This document shows, one piece after another, positions 46,236 to 57,754 of a stretch of DNA of 64,000 nt. Under the pieces are notes generated by a model. That model ran no database searches, had not been told where the DNA came from, and was given only the letters and a program-made list of their open reading frames with translations. The translations under genes were made by a program, and so were the position numbers. Every line of letters starts with the position of its first letter. Positions within the stretch are counted from its first letter, which is position 1. Source of the DNA: Linyphia triangularis (lineage: Eukaryota > Arthropoda > Arachnida > Araneae > Linyphiidae); NCBI GenBank assembly GCA_963978545.1, contig OZ021722.1:109368942-109432941 (forward strand). The letters run 5' to 3'.

Positions 46236-46525
46236 ATCAAAACCAGATCAAACTGGTTCAGTAAAGATCAAATTGTGAACATAATCCCCTTCCACTTTCT
46301 TTCCTCTCTCCCTCTCCCTCCCTTTCTTCAATCACAATTTCAATAACAACATCGAAATTAAATCATAGCACGACATTCTGAGTTGGTTTAAGTATATAAT
46401 GAAAAAAATCTCGGCAGTTTTTATTTTTTCAAAAAGATCTCAAATCTGGAGTATACTTTTTATTTCCTTTCTCCGAGGCTCTCTTCCTTGTAATTACAGA
46501 ATATCGGAATGAAATTGTGTTTCTG

Positions 46526-46703
46526 GTTGGTTGTTTTCAGATTATCTGGCGCCGTCAGCAACACGAGGGCTATAATGCGCGAAACTTTCGTCATTAGACA
46601 AGCCAACATACATTTACAAACACCCATGCCTAACACGGAACTCGAACCCGCAACCTCGCTGTCTAGAAGCTAGCACGCTAACCACTATACCGTTTGGTCG
46701 GCC
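46526..46703 (-). mobile_element. SINE-1, copy 3
   Basis: The reverse complement shows the same head, B box and body. On the + strand it begins GGTTGGTTGTTTTCAGATTA and ends ACCGTTTGGTCGGCC. A perfect 14-bp duplication AAATTGTGTTTCTG flanks it (46512-46525 and 46704-46717). Confidence 0.9.
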
Positions 46704-46889
46704 AAATTGTGTTTCTGACTATCTGGAAAATTCAAGATACCTGTTGTAATAAACCAGTTCGAATTGTTCCCGTTAAAATATGAGGCTCGATAATAATCAG
46801 AAAGAAAATAAGAATCAGAATGTTTGTGGAATATCGTTCAACTTTTAATTACATTATTATAATGAAATGAATTGTTGTTATTTACTTTT

Positions 46890-47190
46890 TTTTTATAAAA
46901 CCAACCCCAAAATGGCTATTTTGGTGATATACTTTTCGATAAGTCTTACATTATCCTTTCTTGTAAGTGAAACAGAGGTGAAGAGAAAAACGGTCGTTGA
47001 TAAGCGATGCTCAAGGGAAGGGAAGTATGTGCTGATGACATTCGTTTGTCCACTTTTTATGCCTTTATAGCATTTTTAGTTAAATTTTGGAGGTTTAAAA
47101 CACCTTAAAAGATGTTACCACAGGAAATCGTTAGAGATTTTTTTTAGCAATTACTGAAAAGCACGACTTTTTCAATTACCAATAATTGCG
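46890..47190 (-). repeat. Family A, partial inverse copy
   Basis: Blocks in reverse: CATTATCCTTTCTTGTAAGT, CGTTGATAAGCGATGCTCAA, AACACCTTAAAAGATGTTAC, AGCAATTACTGAAAAGCACG. Confidence 0.65.
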
Positions 47191-47460
47191 ATGTGATGTG
47201 ATATTGCAATTTACTCTTCATTTATTAGAGGAAGGGTGGGGTGGGTGGGGGGGGGGTGGCAACGGAGATTGGTGGTGACTACTTTAATAATTTTTTTTTT
47301 ACGACTGATAATATTTAGTATGGTATTATCCTTGCAAATATATTATAGTAACAAACATTAATGATTTGTAACAGAAGAATAAATTAATATATTTTACTTT
47401 TGGCTAATGAGTAACGCTGGGTCGGGCATCACTTTGTACATTTTGTGTAATTTTGTAATA

Positions 47461-49011
47461 CAGTGGTGGAAATTGATTTATGAACCGACAGTTTTTTAAA
47501 GTATTTCTTTATTAAATTAATATTTATCGATTTAAATTTCATATAATATACATGCTTTGTATAATAAACTATACACATAAATAAATTTTTATATAAATTC
47601 ATAAACAATTACTTTTGTTGATATTTTAGTTTCAGCATAAGGAAATTGATTTATGAACTTTTACAATCAATCGCAATTAATAATTAGTAAAGCCTCCTTT
47701 TTTCATGAATACTTCCTTGATTCTGTTTTTCATAGATAACACGAGACTTTGGATCAATTTTTGATCAAGTAATTTCCAGTTTTTAATGATTGAGTCCTTC
47801 AATTCTGTAACTGATGCAAATTGCTTTCCATTTGAGTAAATCATTCGAACCAATTGACTCCAGACATTTTCCATGGGGTTTAAATCAGGGCTATTGGCAG
47901 GATGATCTAAAAGAACAACACTCTGTTCATCAAACCAGTCTTTCATTTCGTTTGAGGTGTGGATACTTGCATTGTCCAGCATAAAAATGTAATCAAAGGC
48001 GTAGTTTTGCCATGCAAACGGAAGCAAAGAATTTTCTAGAACTAATCTGTAATCAAGTGATGTTTGTCGACTCTTCAGAAAGACAATCTCGCTTCTTCTA
48101 TCATAGGATATCGCGACCCAAACCATCAAACTTCCACCACCAAAATTTCTGCTAAAGACAGATCTTGGTTCCTTACGAAGATCCCTCCAATAATAGTTTA
48201 AACCATCAGGTCCGTCCAAATTGAAATTTTTTTCATTAGAAAATATAATTTTTTTTCCCCATTTTCCTCCATTTCCATGTAGTTATCACAATATTTTAAT
48301 CGCGTGTTTTTGTGGTGCAAAGTCAAATTCGGACCACCATTTCAAGATAGACGACGATTTCAATATTTGTCTTACTCTTCTGGGAGTTACAGGAAGTGAT
48401 AGTTCATTACAAATTCGCCTTGAACTGTAACCGTTTTTGGATGCAAGTCGAACAATCCTGCTTTTGTCCCTCGTGCTTAAACGAGGGTTACCTTTCTTAT
48501 TGAAGTTTTTGCCGTAATCAGAAGGGTTCTTCAAATATTTATATATTACATTTATTGTTCTTTTAATTAATTTGCTGATTTCTCTTACAGATTTGTTACA
48601 TAGTATATAAGTGTCAATTTTTATCTTTTCGACTTTAGACAGTCCCGCACGCTTACCCATTTCGTAAAACGTGACTAAAAGAGATAAATTTCAACGAAGT
48701 AGGCGTTGATATTATTTATAAACATTGATAGTAAGCTCCCCCTGATGTTCAAATGAAGAACTAGTTAAAATATTTTCTACCTGAGTTCAAAATAGATTCG
48801 AGTTCATAAATCCATTTCCACGATTTGAGTTGCTTAAAAACGAAAATTAGATATATTTTTATTTACTATAATTTTGTAAAATTTTTTTATGTGTGCAAAT
48901 CCTTTATTATGCTCTGAATATACAACGTACAAAATTACAATCAATAGCATTTAATACTAAGCGATATCTGGAAAAAAATAGTGTTAGTTCATAAATCAAT
49001 TTCCACCAATG
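47461..49011 (-). mobile_element. Tc1-type DD34E transposon with IR/DR ends, 1551 bp
   Basis: The outer termini CAGTGGTGGAAATTGATTTA and its mirror match over 24 of 25 bases (47461-47485 and 48987-49011), with TA on both sides (47459-47460 and 49012-49013). A second copy of the core, GGAAATTGATTTATGAAC, lies inside the left end at 47641, and its mirror at 48802-48820 in the right end. Two repeat units per end is the IR/DR arrangement known from several Tc1-like transposons. The dead transposase gene fills the centre. Confidence 0.92.
47677..48660 (-). pseudogene. Tc1/Tc3-like transposase, inactivated
   Basis: The gene starts at ATG 48660-48658 (MGKRAGLSKVEKIKI) and has two helix-turn-helix regions in its first 115 codons, the DNA-binding half. 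After codon 124 there are two consecutive in-frame stops, TGA (48288-48286) and TAA (48285-48283). The same frame then resumes through the catalytic half to TAA at 47677, 327 sense-equivalent positions in all, the usual size for Tc1-like enzymes. The catalytic half shows NLDGPDG, the second acid in FMLDNASIHTS and the Glu in SPDLNPMENVW, spaced 34 residues apart (DD34E). The first catalytic Asp is replaced by Asn (codon AAT at 48237-48235, context IFSNEK where the family has SDE). Stops and the Asn change each predict loss of strand transfer activity. The 22 codons after the stops fit the family poorly, so extra small indels may be hidden there. Confidence 0.92.
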
Positions 49012-49352
49012 TATATAATATTGTGAGTAAAAAGTATCTGTTAAATCAACAATTTATTCTTAATGTAAATTGCTTTTAAATTATCAATTTCATAAAAAAA
49101 AAAAAAAAAAAAATGTTTTAGAAATGGTTCCTAACACTAACTCTTGGCGACATTTCTCTGGAGACCTAAGTGGCTTCAAGAAACTTATTTAAAAAAAAAT
49201 CTTTCTAGAATTTTATTCTACTTCAGCTTTTTGTTTAATTTGCTTACTCAAATATATATTTTCTATGTTTATTACAAATACAATTTTGAAGTCTTTCATA
49301 GTCTCAGGGAAAGAATCAAAAGAAGTATAACAATGTTGTGTTATTTAAGAAG

Positions 49353-49815
49353 ATCTATAATTTGCTGATAATGATAAAATTGACTTTAAATTAACTCAAA
49401 CGCAAATGATATTTAAGATGCTCTACAATATGCTGATAATGATAAAATTGACTTTAAATTAACTCAAACGATATTTAAGATGCTCCACAATTTGCTGATA
49501 ATGATAAAATTGAATTTAAATTAATTCAAATGCAAATGATATTTAAGATGCTCCACAATTTGCTGATAATGATAAAATTGACTTCAGATTATCTTAAATA
49601 TCTTTTGCGTTTGAGTACTCTATAATCAACTGATAATGATAAAATTGACTTTAAATTAACTCAAACGCAAATGATATTTAGGATGCTCCACAATTTTCTG
49701 ATAATGATAAAATTGACTTTAGATTATCTTAAATATCGTTTGCGTTTGAGTACTCTATAATCTACCTAATAATGATAAAATTTACTTTAAATTAACTCAA
49801 ACGCAAACGATATTT
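49353..49815 (+). repeat. Degenerate 70-bp tandem repeat, about 7 copies
   Basis: The unit contains TGCTGATAATGATAAAATTG, ACTTTAAATTAACTCAAACG and CAAATGATATTTAAGATGCT with CCACAA. Two units (about 49580-49620 and 49715-49755) carry an inverted inner block (TTAAATATC and GCGTTTGAGTACTCTATAAT). Confidence 0.85.
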
Positions 49816-49819
49816 TATG

Positions 49820-51075
49820 TTTTTTTCTTACTTGAAAGGCAGTCATAAAATCCTAAAACGATTTAGGTTCAAGTAAACTAAATCAAGTAAACTAAAAATA
49901 ACGCCTAAAAGGCTCCTAAACATTTATTTTTATCAAACGCCGTTCCATACCTGGAACAACAGAATAAAACTTATTTCTTTAAATCATGGCCAGAAGCGAT
50001 AACCCTTTTTCTTCTTTTCCCAAGAACAAAGGAGTTTTTATGACACATATAAAAACGCCCCCGAACTATGTAAAATAAATGTCTCGAATTTTCCCCCGAA
50101 AATTTTTAAGAGCATTTTCCCCTTTTCCTGCAATTTCTTAGCAATGGCCTGTCCCTTGTTTGTTTTTCATTTTTAACAGAAATAACTTTTATCGCAATGG
50201 AAGGGGGGGGGGGGAGAGAATGTTTGCTCACGGGTCCCGTTTTAAGTTGTTTCATGCGAACGAATAATTTTGAAGAACGAGTTCAAGAACCGAATTTCGT
50301 TCTTCGACGCTTCGGGGGTAAAGCAAAGACTTGGCAGCTCGCTTTCGAATGATTCGTGTCGAGAGTTGATCCTTATTTCTTTGTGTTTCATAGATGAACT
50401 AAATTTCGAGTGCAAAAAAAAAAGTTTCTTATACAAGAGCCTTATTTTCTTTTTACCAGCAAATGATTGAAATGTTATAAATTAGCAACCGAGGTGGAAA
50501 AAAACCGTTAATTGTATTTCAAAACAAGCCAAACATTATGTATAGAAAACATTGGTAAATAAAGGTTGCTTCAGAAAGAACTTGTGGCGACCTAGCATCA
50601 AGGCGTGATATGGCAACTTGGAGAACTTTTTGACTTATCGACTCCGTGGAGAACTTTAATGAACCCATAGAATTTTATATATTTATTTCATGACTTCAAA
50701 GGCTTATGTAAATTTAACTTAACAGCATTCCTATATATATCCCAGAAACTTGTTCTACAATTGTCTAGTTTTCCATCCCGATCTTCAGGATGATGTATTG
50801 TATTGTATTGTATTGTATTGTATTGTATTGTATTGTTAATTATTAAACTTTGTTTTTATATATGTTACAACTATGCGTAGTGATTCTTTAAAACTTCTGA
50901 TGTTCTTCTAAGTGATCATGTGGTGAAACTAGTCCTCACAAGCTCAATATCTTTGAAATGGCGTAACTAAAAGAGTGTGAAAAAAGAGACTAGTTAAATG
51001 TTGGATTGACATGTACGGAATTTTAAATACAGTGGTTTGAAAAATTAGTTATAATATTGAAATGTGGTAACAAAG
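49820..51075. other. Unique stretch with a (TATTG)n tract
   Basis: A (TATTG)8 microsatellite lies at 50796-50835 and a G run near 50205. The overlapping frames around 50240-50470 have no motif. Confidence 0.5.
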
Positions 51076-51082
51076 TGCTTTA

Positions 51083-51488
51083 ACCTTTTAGTGCCGAATG
51101 ACGAAATATCATTGATAGCTACACTTGCGAAAGTGGCAACGACGATATATCGTTGCGCAAGCGTTTGCGCATATTACGCATCACAAGAGTTTTGTACTTC
51201 AAAATTACTTTGTAAAACGTTATAAATGGTTCAAATTCTTTGGATTGCAATTAAAAAAATTATTTATTGGAACTTTTTGTTATGTTTTCTGGCGTCCTCT
51301 ATAGGCTGAGCCACAGATCGGAGTGGGTTAGAGCTAGCTCCAAGGCTGCTACAAATCAATGCATTTTGAATTCATTAAATATCATTTTTAGTTTGGTTTT
51401 ATGAGCATTTTTCCAACCTCTAGTAAATTCGTCAAATTCCTCCTGTTATCTTCACGCAGTCATTCGTTTTCACACGGAACTGAAAGGG
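51083..51488. mobile_element. piggyBac-like MITE, 406 bp
   Basis: CCTTTTAGTGCCG left and CGGAACTGAAAGGG right are imperfect inverted termini directly flanked by TTAA (51079-51082 and 51489-51492). Near the left end, ACGATATATCGT and GCGCAAGCGTTTGCGC form perfect small palindromes. The interior is non-coding. Confidence 0.75.
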
Positions 51489-52262
51489 TTAAAATCCGAA
51501 TATAGCAAGTGAGTTCATTGTTTCATATATGAATAAGAATCCTATACACAGACGGGTTTTCGGTATCACATATCCCTAGTTTTATTTATTAACAAATCCA
51601 TCCAACTGAAAATGGACCTCATTGGTAAAACATATGTAGCTGTCAACAAATTTACTGCCATCAATTAGTTTCACAAATTGGTGGGTTTAAGGAGAGTTGA
51701 TACTCAAAAATTTATAAATAATTGATTTTGAGTTCATTATTGCTAATCAAAATTTAAATTGTTAACTTTAAAAAGATACCTTATTTGTAATAACACCTCA
51801 AGTATTTTTAATAATTTTTTGAACAAAAAATTGGCAACTATTAGAGTAAGTAAAGTTTTCTTTAAACTACACTTCATGTTCTTAGTTTTTCCCAAAACTA
51901 CACTTCATGTACCTTTTTCTCAGAAATTGTGCAAACTATCTTCCTGAAATTTTCACCACATGTTCCTTTTATGAATCAAAATTAGTTTTTACCTTACAAG
52001 AGAAAAGTATCTGCTAGTTTTCATGTCTCAAGAAGGCAATCTTGTAGTTTTTCACGAAATTAGAGAGCTCCTAGATAAAATGGGTCTTCCTGAATATTTT
52101 CCAGATAATTGGCGTCTATTTATTAACAGCTCAAAGTGAAGTGGAAATGTGTCCTTCCTTTTACACAATGGGAACAAATGTGGTTTAATACTAATTGCTC
52201 ACTCAACAAAAATGAATGAAGAATATAACACCATAGCTTTGGTTTTGGAGAAGATAAATTAT

Positions 52263-52697
52263 TGTTACGAATTTTTCCGCTGAAAAACTACTATTTATTC
52301 ACTCTTCAAAGGCACAAAATTTATTCAAAGACAACAGTTTAATCACCCTCAAGCTTCAACACAAGCTTCAGTAAGAACAGTTCGAATACAGCAATTATAC
52401 AAGTTCACTCTAGTATGTAAACAAAGCGATCAGCTTTCATCGAAGTCCGAAGTCAATCTGAAAACTTTCCCGATCTCCAGTCTTATTTATACTTGGCGCT
52501 AGAGAACATTCCCGAAATTTCCAGCCAATTCGTCGAAAAAGATACATCTCGAAATTTCTCGATTGCTTTAGGTGTTGCCACCTTTTTCTAACCTGTATAA
52601 TCGCTGTTAATAAATAAAATAAGATAAAAATAAATTACAATAGAATTTTAAAATAATACGTCACTATTTACACTATATACAGACAATTTGTGCAACA
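52263..52697. mobile_element. Solo LTR, 435 bp
   Basis: It begins TGTTACGAATTT and ends GTGCAACA, so the ends are inverted TGTT/AACA. Flanks TTAT (52259-52262) and GTAT (52698-52701) match at 3 of 4 positions. AATAAA occurs near 52612 and a TATTTATA motif near 52484. It sits inside the ORF fossil, between KINY and HEH of the conceptual protein. No internal retrotransposon sequence is present, as expected after LTR-LTR recombination. Confidence 0.7.
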
Positions 52698-53238
52698 GTA
52701 TCATGAACACAGATTGGTGATTTGTGTGTACTTAAAAATGGTAAACTGTCTCCTTGGACAGCAAGTGGCTGCACAAAGTATCCTTGCTTCTTTTGCTTCT
52801 GGGATAGCGGAGGTAGAAGACACCACTGGGTTAAAAAAGAGTGTCCAAACAGAGAAAACATGGACGTTGGGGAATATAATGTATCGATCCCTTGGTTTAA
52901 CGGGAGTCAATTATATTTTCTTCACTACGTATAAAACTGGGTCTAATGAAGCAGTTTGTAAAGACTCTTGATAAGAACGAATCAGGCTTCAATTATATAG
53001 TTAGGTAGGAGGGATGTCTCAGTTGAGTGCAGAAAAAATTAAAGCAGGAATATTACACGGCCCACAAATAAGACAACTTATTAAAGATCCTGCCTTCGTA
53101 AATCCGATGAAAAAGACTGGTTAAAAGCCTATACTTCATTTGTAGCAGTTGTCAGAAATTTTCTAGGGAAACGCTGAACTAAAATTATGTTGACTTGTAA
53201 ACAAGATGCTTAACAGTTTCAAATCCCTTGGTTGTAAC

Positions 53239-53289
53239 TTGGCACAGTAAGGTCCTGGTGCCGTTAAACTTTAACCAACTAACCAACCG
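53239..53289 (+). mobile_element. 51-bp retro-insertion with 11-bp duplication
   Basis: TTGGTTGTAAC occurs at 53228-53238 and again at 53290-53300. Between them lies a fragment with GGTGCCGTTAAACTTTAACC and AACTAACCAACC, a severely 5'-truncated copy of the retroelement 3' tail also seen (inverse) at 37941. The reading frame of the host fossil (LGCN, then GCNMSI) resumes after it. Confidence 0.85.
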
Positions 53290-53569
53290 TTGGTTGTAAC
53301 ATGAGTATTATGGTAGTTAAGGTTCATAGCGTTAAGGTTACAGTCACTAAAACCGTTTCCTTGAAAATTAAGGAGGCATCAGCGAGGAATAAGATGAAAG
53401 ATTTCACCAGCATATTAAAACTATGGAAGACCGCTACCAAGGAAGGTGCGATACGCACATGATAGCAGATTACTGCTGGAGTTAAAAAAGACTGTTCCAA
53501 AATACATTAAAAAATTTCACTGAAATGAAGCTTCTGAAGTGTTCAGTGACTGTAGTTAGTTTCATCGAT

Positions 53570-56480
53570 TGCATTTACCTCTATCTTTGTATATAATAAT
53601 ATTTATATAATATAATAATAAAAATTCTGTGTTTGTTTTTTGTTTGATCCATGGATTTAACTTAAAGTAGTGTAAAGTATATTTGGGCAATTCTCTTCTG
53701 TGTACCCGAAATATTTTGGCTCTTTTTTCTACTCGGAAACAAACTAGAATTTTAAAATTATGATGAACTAAGCAGTTATGTTTTTGTCTTATATAACTCT
53801 AGTTGGCGACAAAGTTATATTGAAAAATAGTTATTTTAAGTAGGTGAATTAACATTTAAAAGCCACCAACCCACGTGTCCCGTGCGTCGGTGGATAAAAA
53901 TGCATATTGACCTAGTTAAAGTGTTATTATTCTTCAATATAACTTTTCATCATGTAATATTGTATCAAATAAAAATATAACGATTATATTCATTTTAATT
54001 TTATAATTCTTATTTTTTTACGAGTAGGAAAAATAGCTAAAATATCCCGTGCGTTCACCAGTACGGCTCATTTCATTTAAAATGTTTTATCTTAGAAATT
54101 CGAGCTGATAGGCAAAAACTAATGCCATATTTGAATTCAGGGCATCAAATTCATATGAAATCAGCTTCAAATACCCCGGCACCAAAACCACTGTTGGCCT
54201 GTGTAATATATTGATAAACAACTTCAAATTTTTCTTTCATGTTCGTTAAAATATTGCGTTTTGAAAAAAGTTAAAATTTCGTATTATTTTAATGCATTTT
54301 TTTCCTATAATTTACTATACGTTTTATATTATCTACTCATATTATTGTTGTTGTGTTATAAGTCATATCTTCTATGTTTGTGACATGTTTTATTAAATTT
54401 TAAGCAAAACTAAAGAATTTTGGAGAAAGAGTCCCATGTCCCCTTAACCTAAACAAAACTTATACCATTTTATTGTTTAGATGCTCTTATACGATAACTT
54501 CCCATACAGTTAAGTGGACTTGGTATACTTTGTTTTCACAAAAAATAATAAAAATATCAATTTTCGATTTTTTGAATATTTATAATCTATGAAAAAAATA
54601 TTTCTTTGCTAAATCTTTGATGCTAAATCTCCTTATTCTGTAAAATTTTCGAGCTGACACTATAACTGCAATTGCAGAAAAACTATAGTTTTTGTTGTTG
54701 AGATTTAGCATTGCTGCAATAGTTCCTTCGATGTTTCGAACACATTTTTCTCAGTTCGTGATTTTCAAAAATCAGACCTTACTCAAAATGCTAAAAGTTC
54801 AGAAAATATGAATTAAATGACTTGAATTTTTTTGGTGTAATTCTAAAGATATATTTGACAAAAATAGGCATGGATTTTTGAATAAAATATAAACTTTTTT
54901 TTTTTTACAAATTCAAATGTTGAAAAATATCCTTTTTTTACTTATAGTTACAGTAATTATCATGTTACTAGAAACTATTTTACTTATTCTAAATCCTATT
55001 CCTAAAACGTTAGTGTATATTACAAGGAACATTTAAAAAAAAAAAAAATAATAATCAGGAAACAATATTGAAAAATGAAAAAGAATATAGAATTTGAAAT
55101 TTTACGAATTTTTAAAAAAATTCAAAGCATTTGAAAATTTAGAAAACTATGAAAACTTTTTTTTAAATAAAATTCAATTTTTACCTACTAATACTTTCAA
55201 ATATGTAAAAGTTATAATTTTAAAGGCTGCTTATATATAAAAAAAAAAGTTTGGAGGGTACCAAGTCTCCTAAAAATTAAAAATAATATTCCATAAAATA
55301 TTCCGGAATAACCCTTCATGTGCTCTGTATCATCAAGGGTAATAATTTCTGACCATCAATAACCTCCCCTTTGAAACAAAATGTTCTCATAACACATTCT
55401 ACACGTATACATTAATTTAAAATTTCCACTTTAATCGTCGCGGAGAATATTAAATGCACCGCAATAAAGTCATCGTAACCGTAACCATGCTTCCTCTTCC
55501 GTAAAGCCTTTACGGAGCAGTAACATAATTCTCATCATCTTTTCACACTTTTACGTCGGAAAATAATTGCATTGGAACTTAAATCCTAAAACACACATGA
55601 AAAAATAAAATGTACAAAAAATTACTTAATTTACCTTTTTTTTTTTACTTCATTTATGTTTACTTTTACTCACTTCTTGTTACAGTTTTTGTTACATGTA
55701 TACTTTATAATTTTTTCCATGTTTAGGCTTAGTGGAACGAAATTAAATTTACACAAGGGTCTTGGAGAAAATTAATTAGGTAGACCTTATAAAATCAAAG
55801 CGCCTTTTTTGGAGGGAGAGGCATATATTTACCTGGCTGTAGGGTGGGGGAAGGGAGGTAACTAAATACTTTACAAGAAAAGACAAATATACAAAAGAGA
55901 AGGGATATAAAGCATCGGGTGCCTTTAGTAGTCTTTGTCTTTTACTGTAATTACTGAGCTGGGGTGTCCTAATTAATTACATGAGTTGAGATGGTTAGAT
56001 TTGCGGTAAAGGTTTCTTTAATTTTTAAGCTCGTAAAAAAAACAGACCACCTGCGTTCACACATTAGAAGTAATTGATATTTAATTTCTGGCGTCTTTTC
56101 TCATTTTTTTTTTTTTTTTTTTTTACCGTTTGTTGAGATTTAAGATTCATTATAGATGACAAAAAAAGGATTTCTTTTCAAAATTATTTGAATTATACCA
56201 AAGTTCTTTAAAATATTTAAGTAAAGTGTTCAATTTAGAAGGGCATACACTTTTTATTTTTAAGAAAACTAACAAAGCACAACAAAGGATAAAAATCTCT
56301 TAAGAGAAAATATTTTTTACACATTTGTAAAAAAAAAAAATCAATGGATAAAACTAAGAATATTCATTGATGCCATCTTTAAATTTTCCTTGTTTTTAAA
56401 TTTATGCTTGTAAAAGTCTCTTAAAATATTTTAAATAGAGCGATACTAGTCACTTAATTCTTTGTGGCTGAACTGTGTGA
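53570..56480. other. Long AT-rich stretch, no gene
   Basis: I see homopolymer runs and short low-complexity tracts only. A slightly GC-richer block lies at 55430-55560. No paired termini or frames of note were found. Confidence 0.5.
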
Positions 56481-57700
56481 GTTCAAGATTTAAGGGGGTC
56501 CAGGAGACAAAATTCTAAAATCTTTATTTTTAGAATTAATTTTCTGAAATTTTTTATGCAGTACTGTATTATACTTTGAAACTCAAGTAAGTATTTTAAA
56601 TTTAAAAATTTAAAAATTCCTTTTTTTTTTTTAATTATTAAACTTGAAAATCTTGACTACACCTAAATTTGATATATTTAAAAAAACTTTTTTAAAAAAT
56701 CACATCATTTTTTGCATTGAATTACTTCTTATAATTCATAAAACAAATTGTCTTCATGATTTTTCAGTAAAATATTTAGAAAAAATTAAATTAAATATTT
56801 TGTGAAAAAACTATATAAACCCATAGTATGCTAAGCTCCATAAACTTAAAAAAAAATTAAATTAAAAAAAACACAATTCCTGAAAAAAATTAAAGATGTA
56901 TACTAAAAATAAATATGGAAAGTTTCATGTATTCATTACAAGTAGTTTTTAAGTTATATCCATTTAACTTAAAAAAAGGGACAAAAAGCCATTACCGAGA
57001 AAAACAATTTAAATGTTTCAAGGTAGCACGTCCGAGATACAGTTGTCTTGTAACAAAAACTTAAATATTTTGAATTCTACTAAAGAAAGAAACAAAATTT
57101 ATCTGTTATTTTATTCAAAAAGGTTTTTATTATGTTTTACATTAATAAAAAAAAATTGAGAACTTTTAAAATTTAGAGTCCCAGACACCGTTAAATATTC
57201 TGAAATATCTGTTTGTTAAAGTTAGTATGCAAAGTGGAGATTGGTGCAAATTGTCTTGAGTTAATTGTTCGTCTACCTTCAGAGTTTTCTCCCATGCGAA
57301 AGTTGGAATGTATTCTCTAGAAAGATCATCTCGATGGCATTTCCCCCTTGATACTCGGGATATCTCATTAGTCCAGATATTGCATCTTTCTCAATACGAT
57401 GTTCCATCGCATTATAGCCATCATGTTAAACTTACATCAGATAATATATTCAATGAAATATAGAAGCCACCAAGGGTACCTGTTGCATGTGAATTTCATT
57501 GTGAGAAAAAAAATAATTTAAACCGTCCTATTACCTTTTTGTTTTGTAGTTAACATTAAATCAGATATTAATTCTAAGTGATTCGATCTTTTCTCTACCA
57601 TCATACTCTGAGAAAATATATCGTCGGTTTTGAGCTTAAAAGTGATCCTTCGATTGTCAGAGTTTCCAAGATAGCAAAAAATCCTTCAAAAGTGCTATTT
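56480..57700. other. AT-rich stretch, no confident feature
   Basis: A weak inverted similarity between 56494 (GGGGGTCCAGGAGAC) and 57176 (GAGTCCCAGACACC), both next to TTAA, is too poor to call an element. The remainder is AT-rich with long A runs. Confidence 0.4.
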
Positions 57701-57754
57701 CAACAAGTTCTTAGAACCATTACTATTCACCCATTTACCATTCATGCCCAATGT

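Larger units (their letters stand above)
52020..53560 (+). pseudogene. Long fossil of the repetitive ORF family, twice interrupted
   Basis: Conceptual translation in shifting frames gives, in order: LLDKMGLPEYFPDNWRLF and INSSK (52065-52140), LLHNGNKCG and AHSTKMNEEYN (52160-52230), ICVYLKMVNCLLGQQ (52718-52765), TKYPCFFCFWDSGGRRHHW (52776-52832), LSAEKIKAGILHGPQIRQL (53017-53075), LVNKMLNSFKSLGCN (53194-53238), and RFHQHIKTMEDRYQGR with ADYCW (53404-53477). This block order matches an uncharacterised, highly repeated protein family that I remember from arthropods and cnidarians; the Cys-x2-Cys in the TKYPCFFC block suggests a metal site. Many stops and frameshifts make it dead. Two insertions, 52263-52697 and 53239-53289, split it, and the protein alignment resumes across both. 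The 10.2-kb relic is an internally deleted relative. Function is unknown. Confidence 0.7.

Noticed and set aside
42345..46703. Functional tRNA genes
   Set aside because: A and B boxes are present, but acceptor stems do not pair, and the heads are fused to SINE bodies with target duplications.
48286..48660. Stand-alone DNA-binding protein encoded by the first Tc1 frame
   Set aside because: It is the amino-terminal half of a transposase ended by in-frame stops; nothing suggests separate use.
52690..52971. 93-codon frame as an intact gene
   Set aside because: The family motifs lie across several frames with stops; this is one segment of a pseudogene.
56490..57194. A further TTAA-flanked element with GTCCAGGAGAC / GTCCCAGACACC ends
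   Set aside because: Terminal similarity is only about 60 percent by eye, so boundaries cannot be supported.
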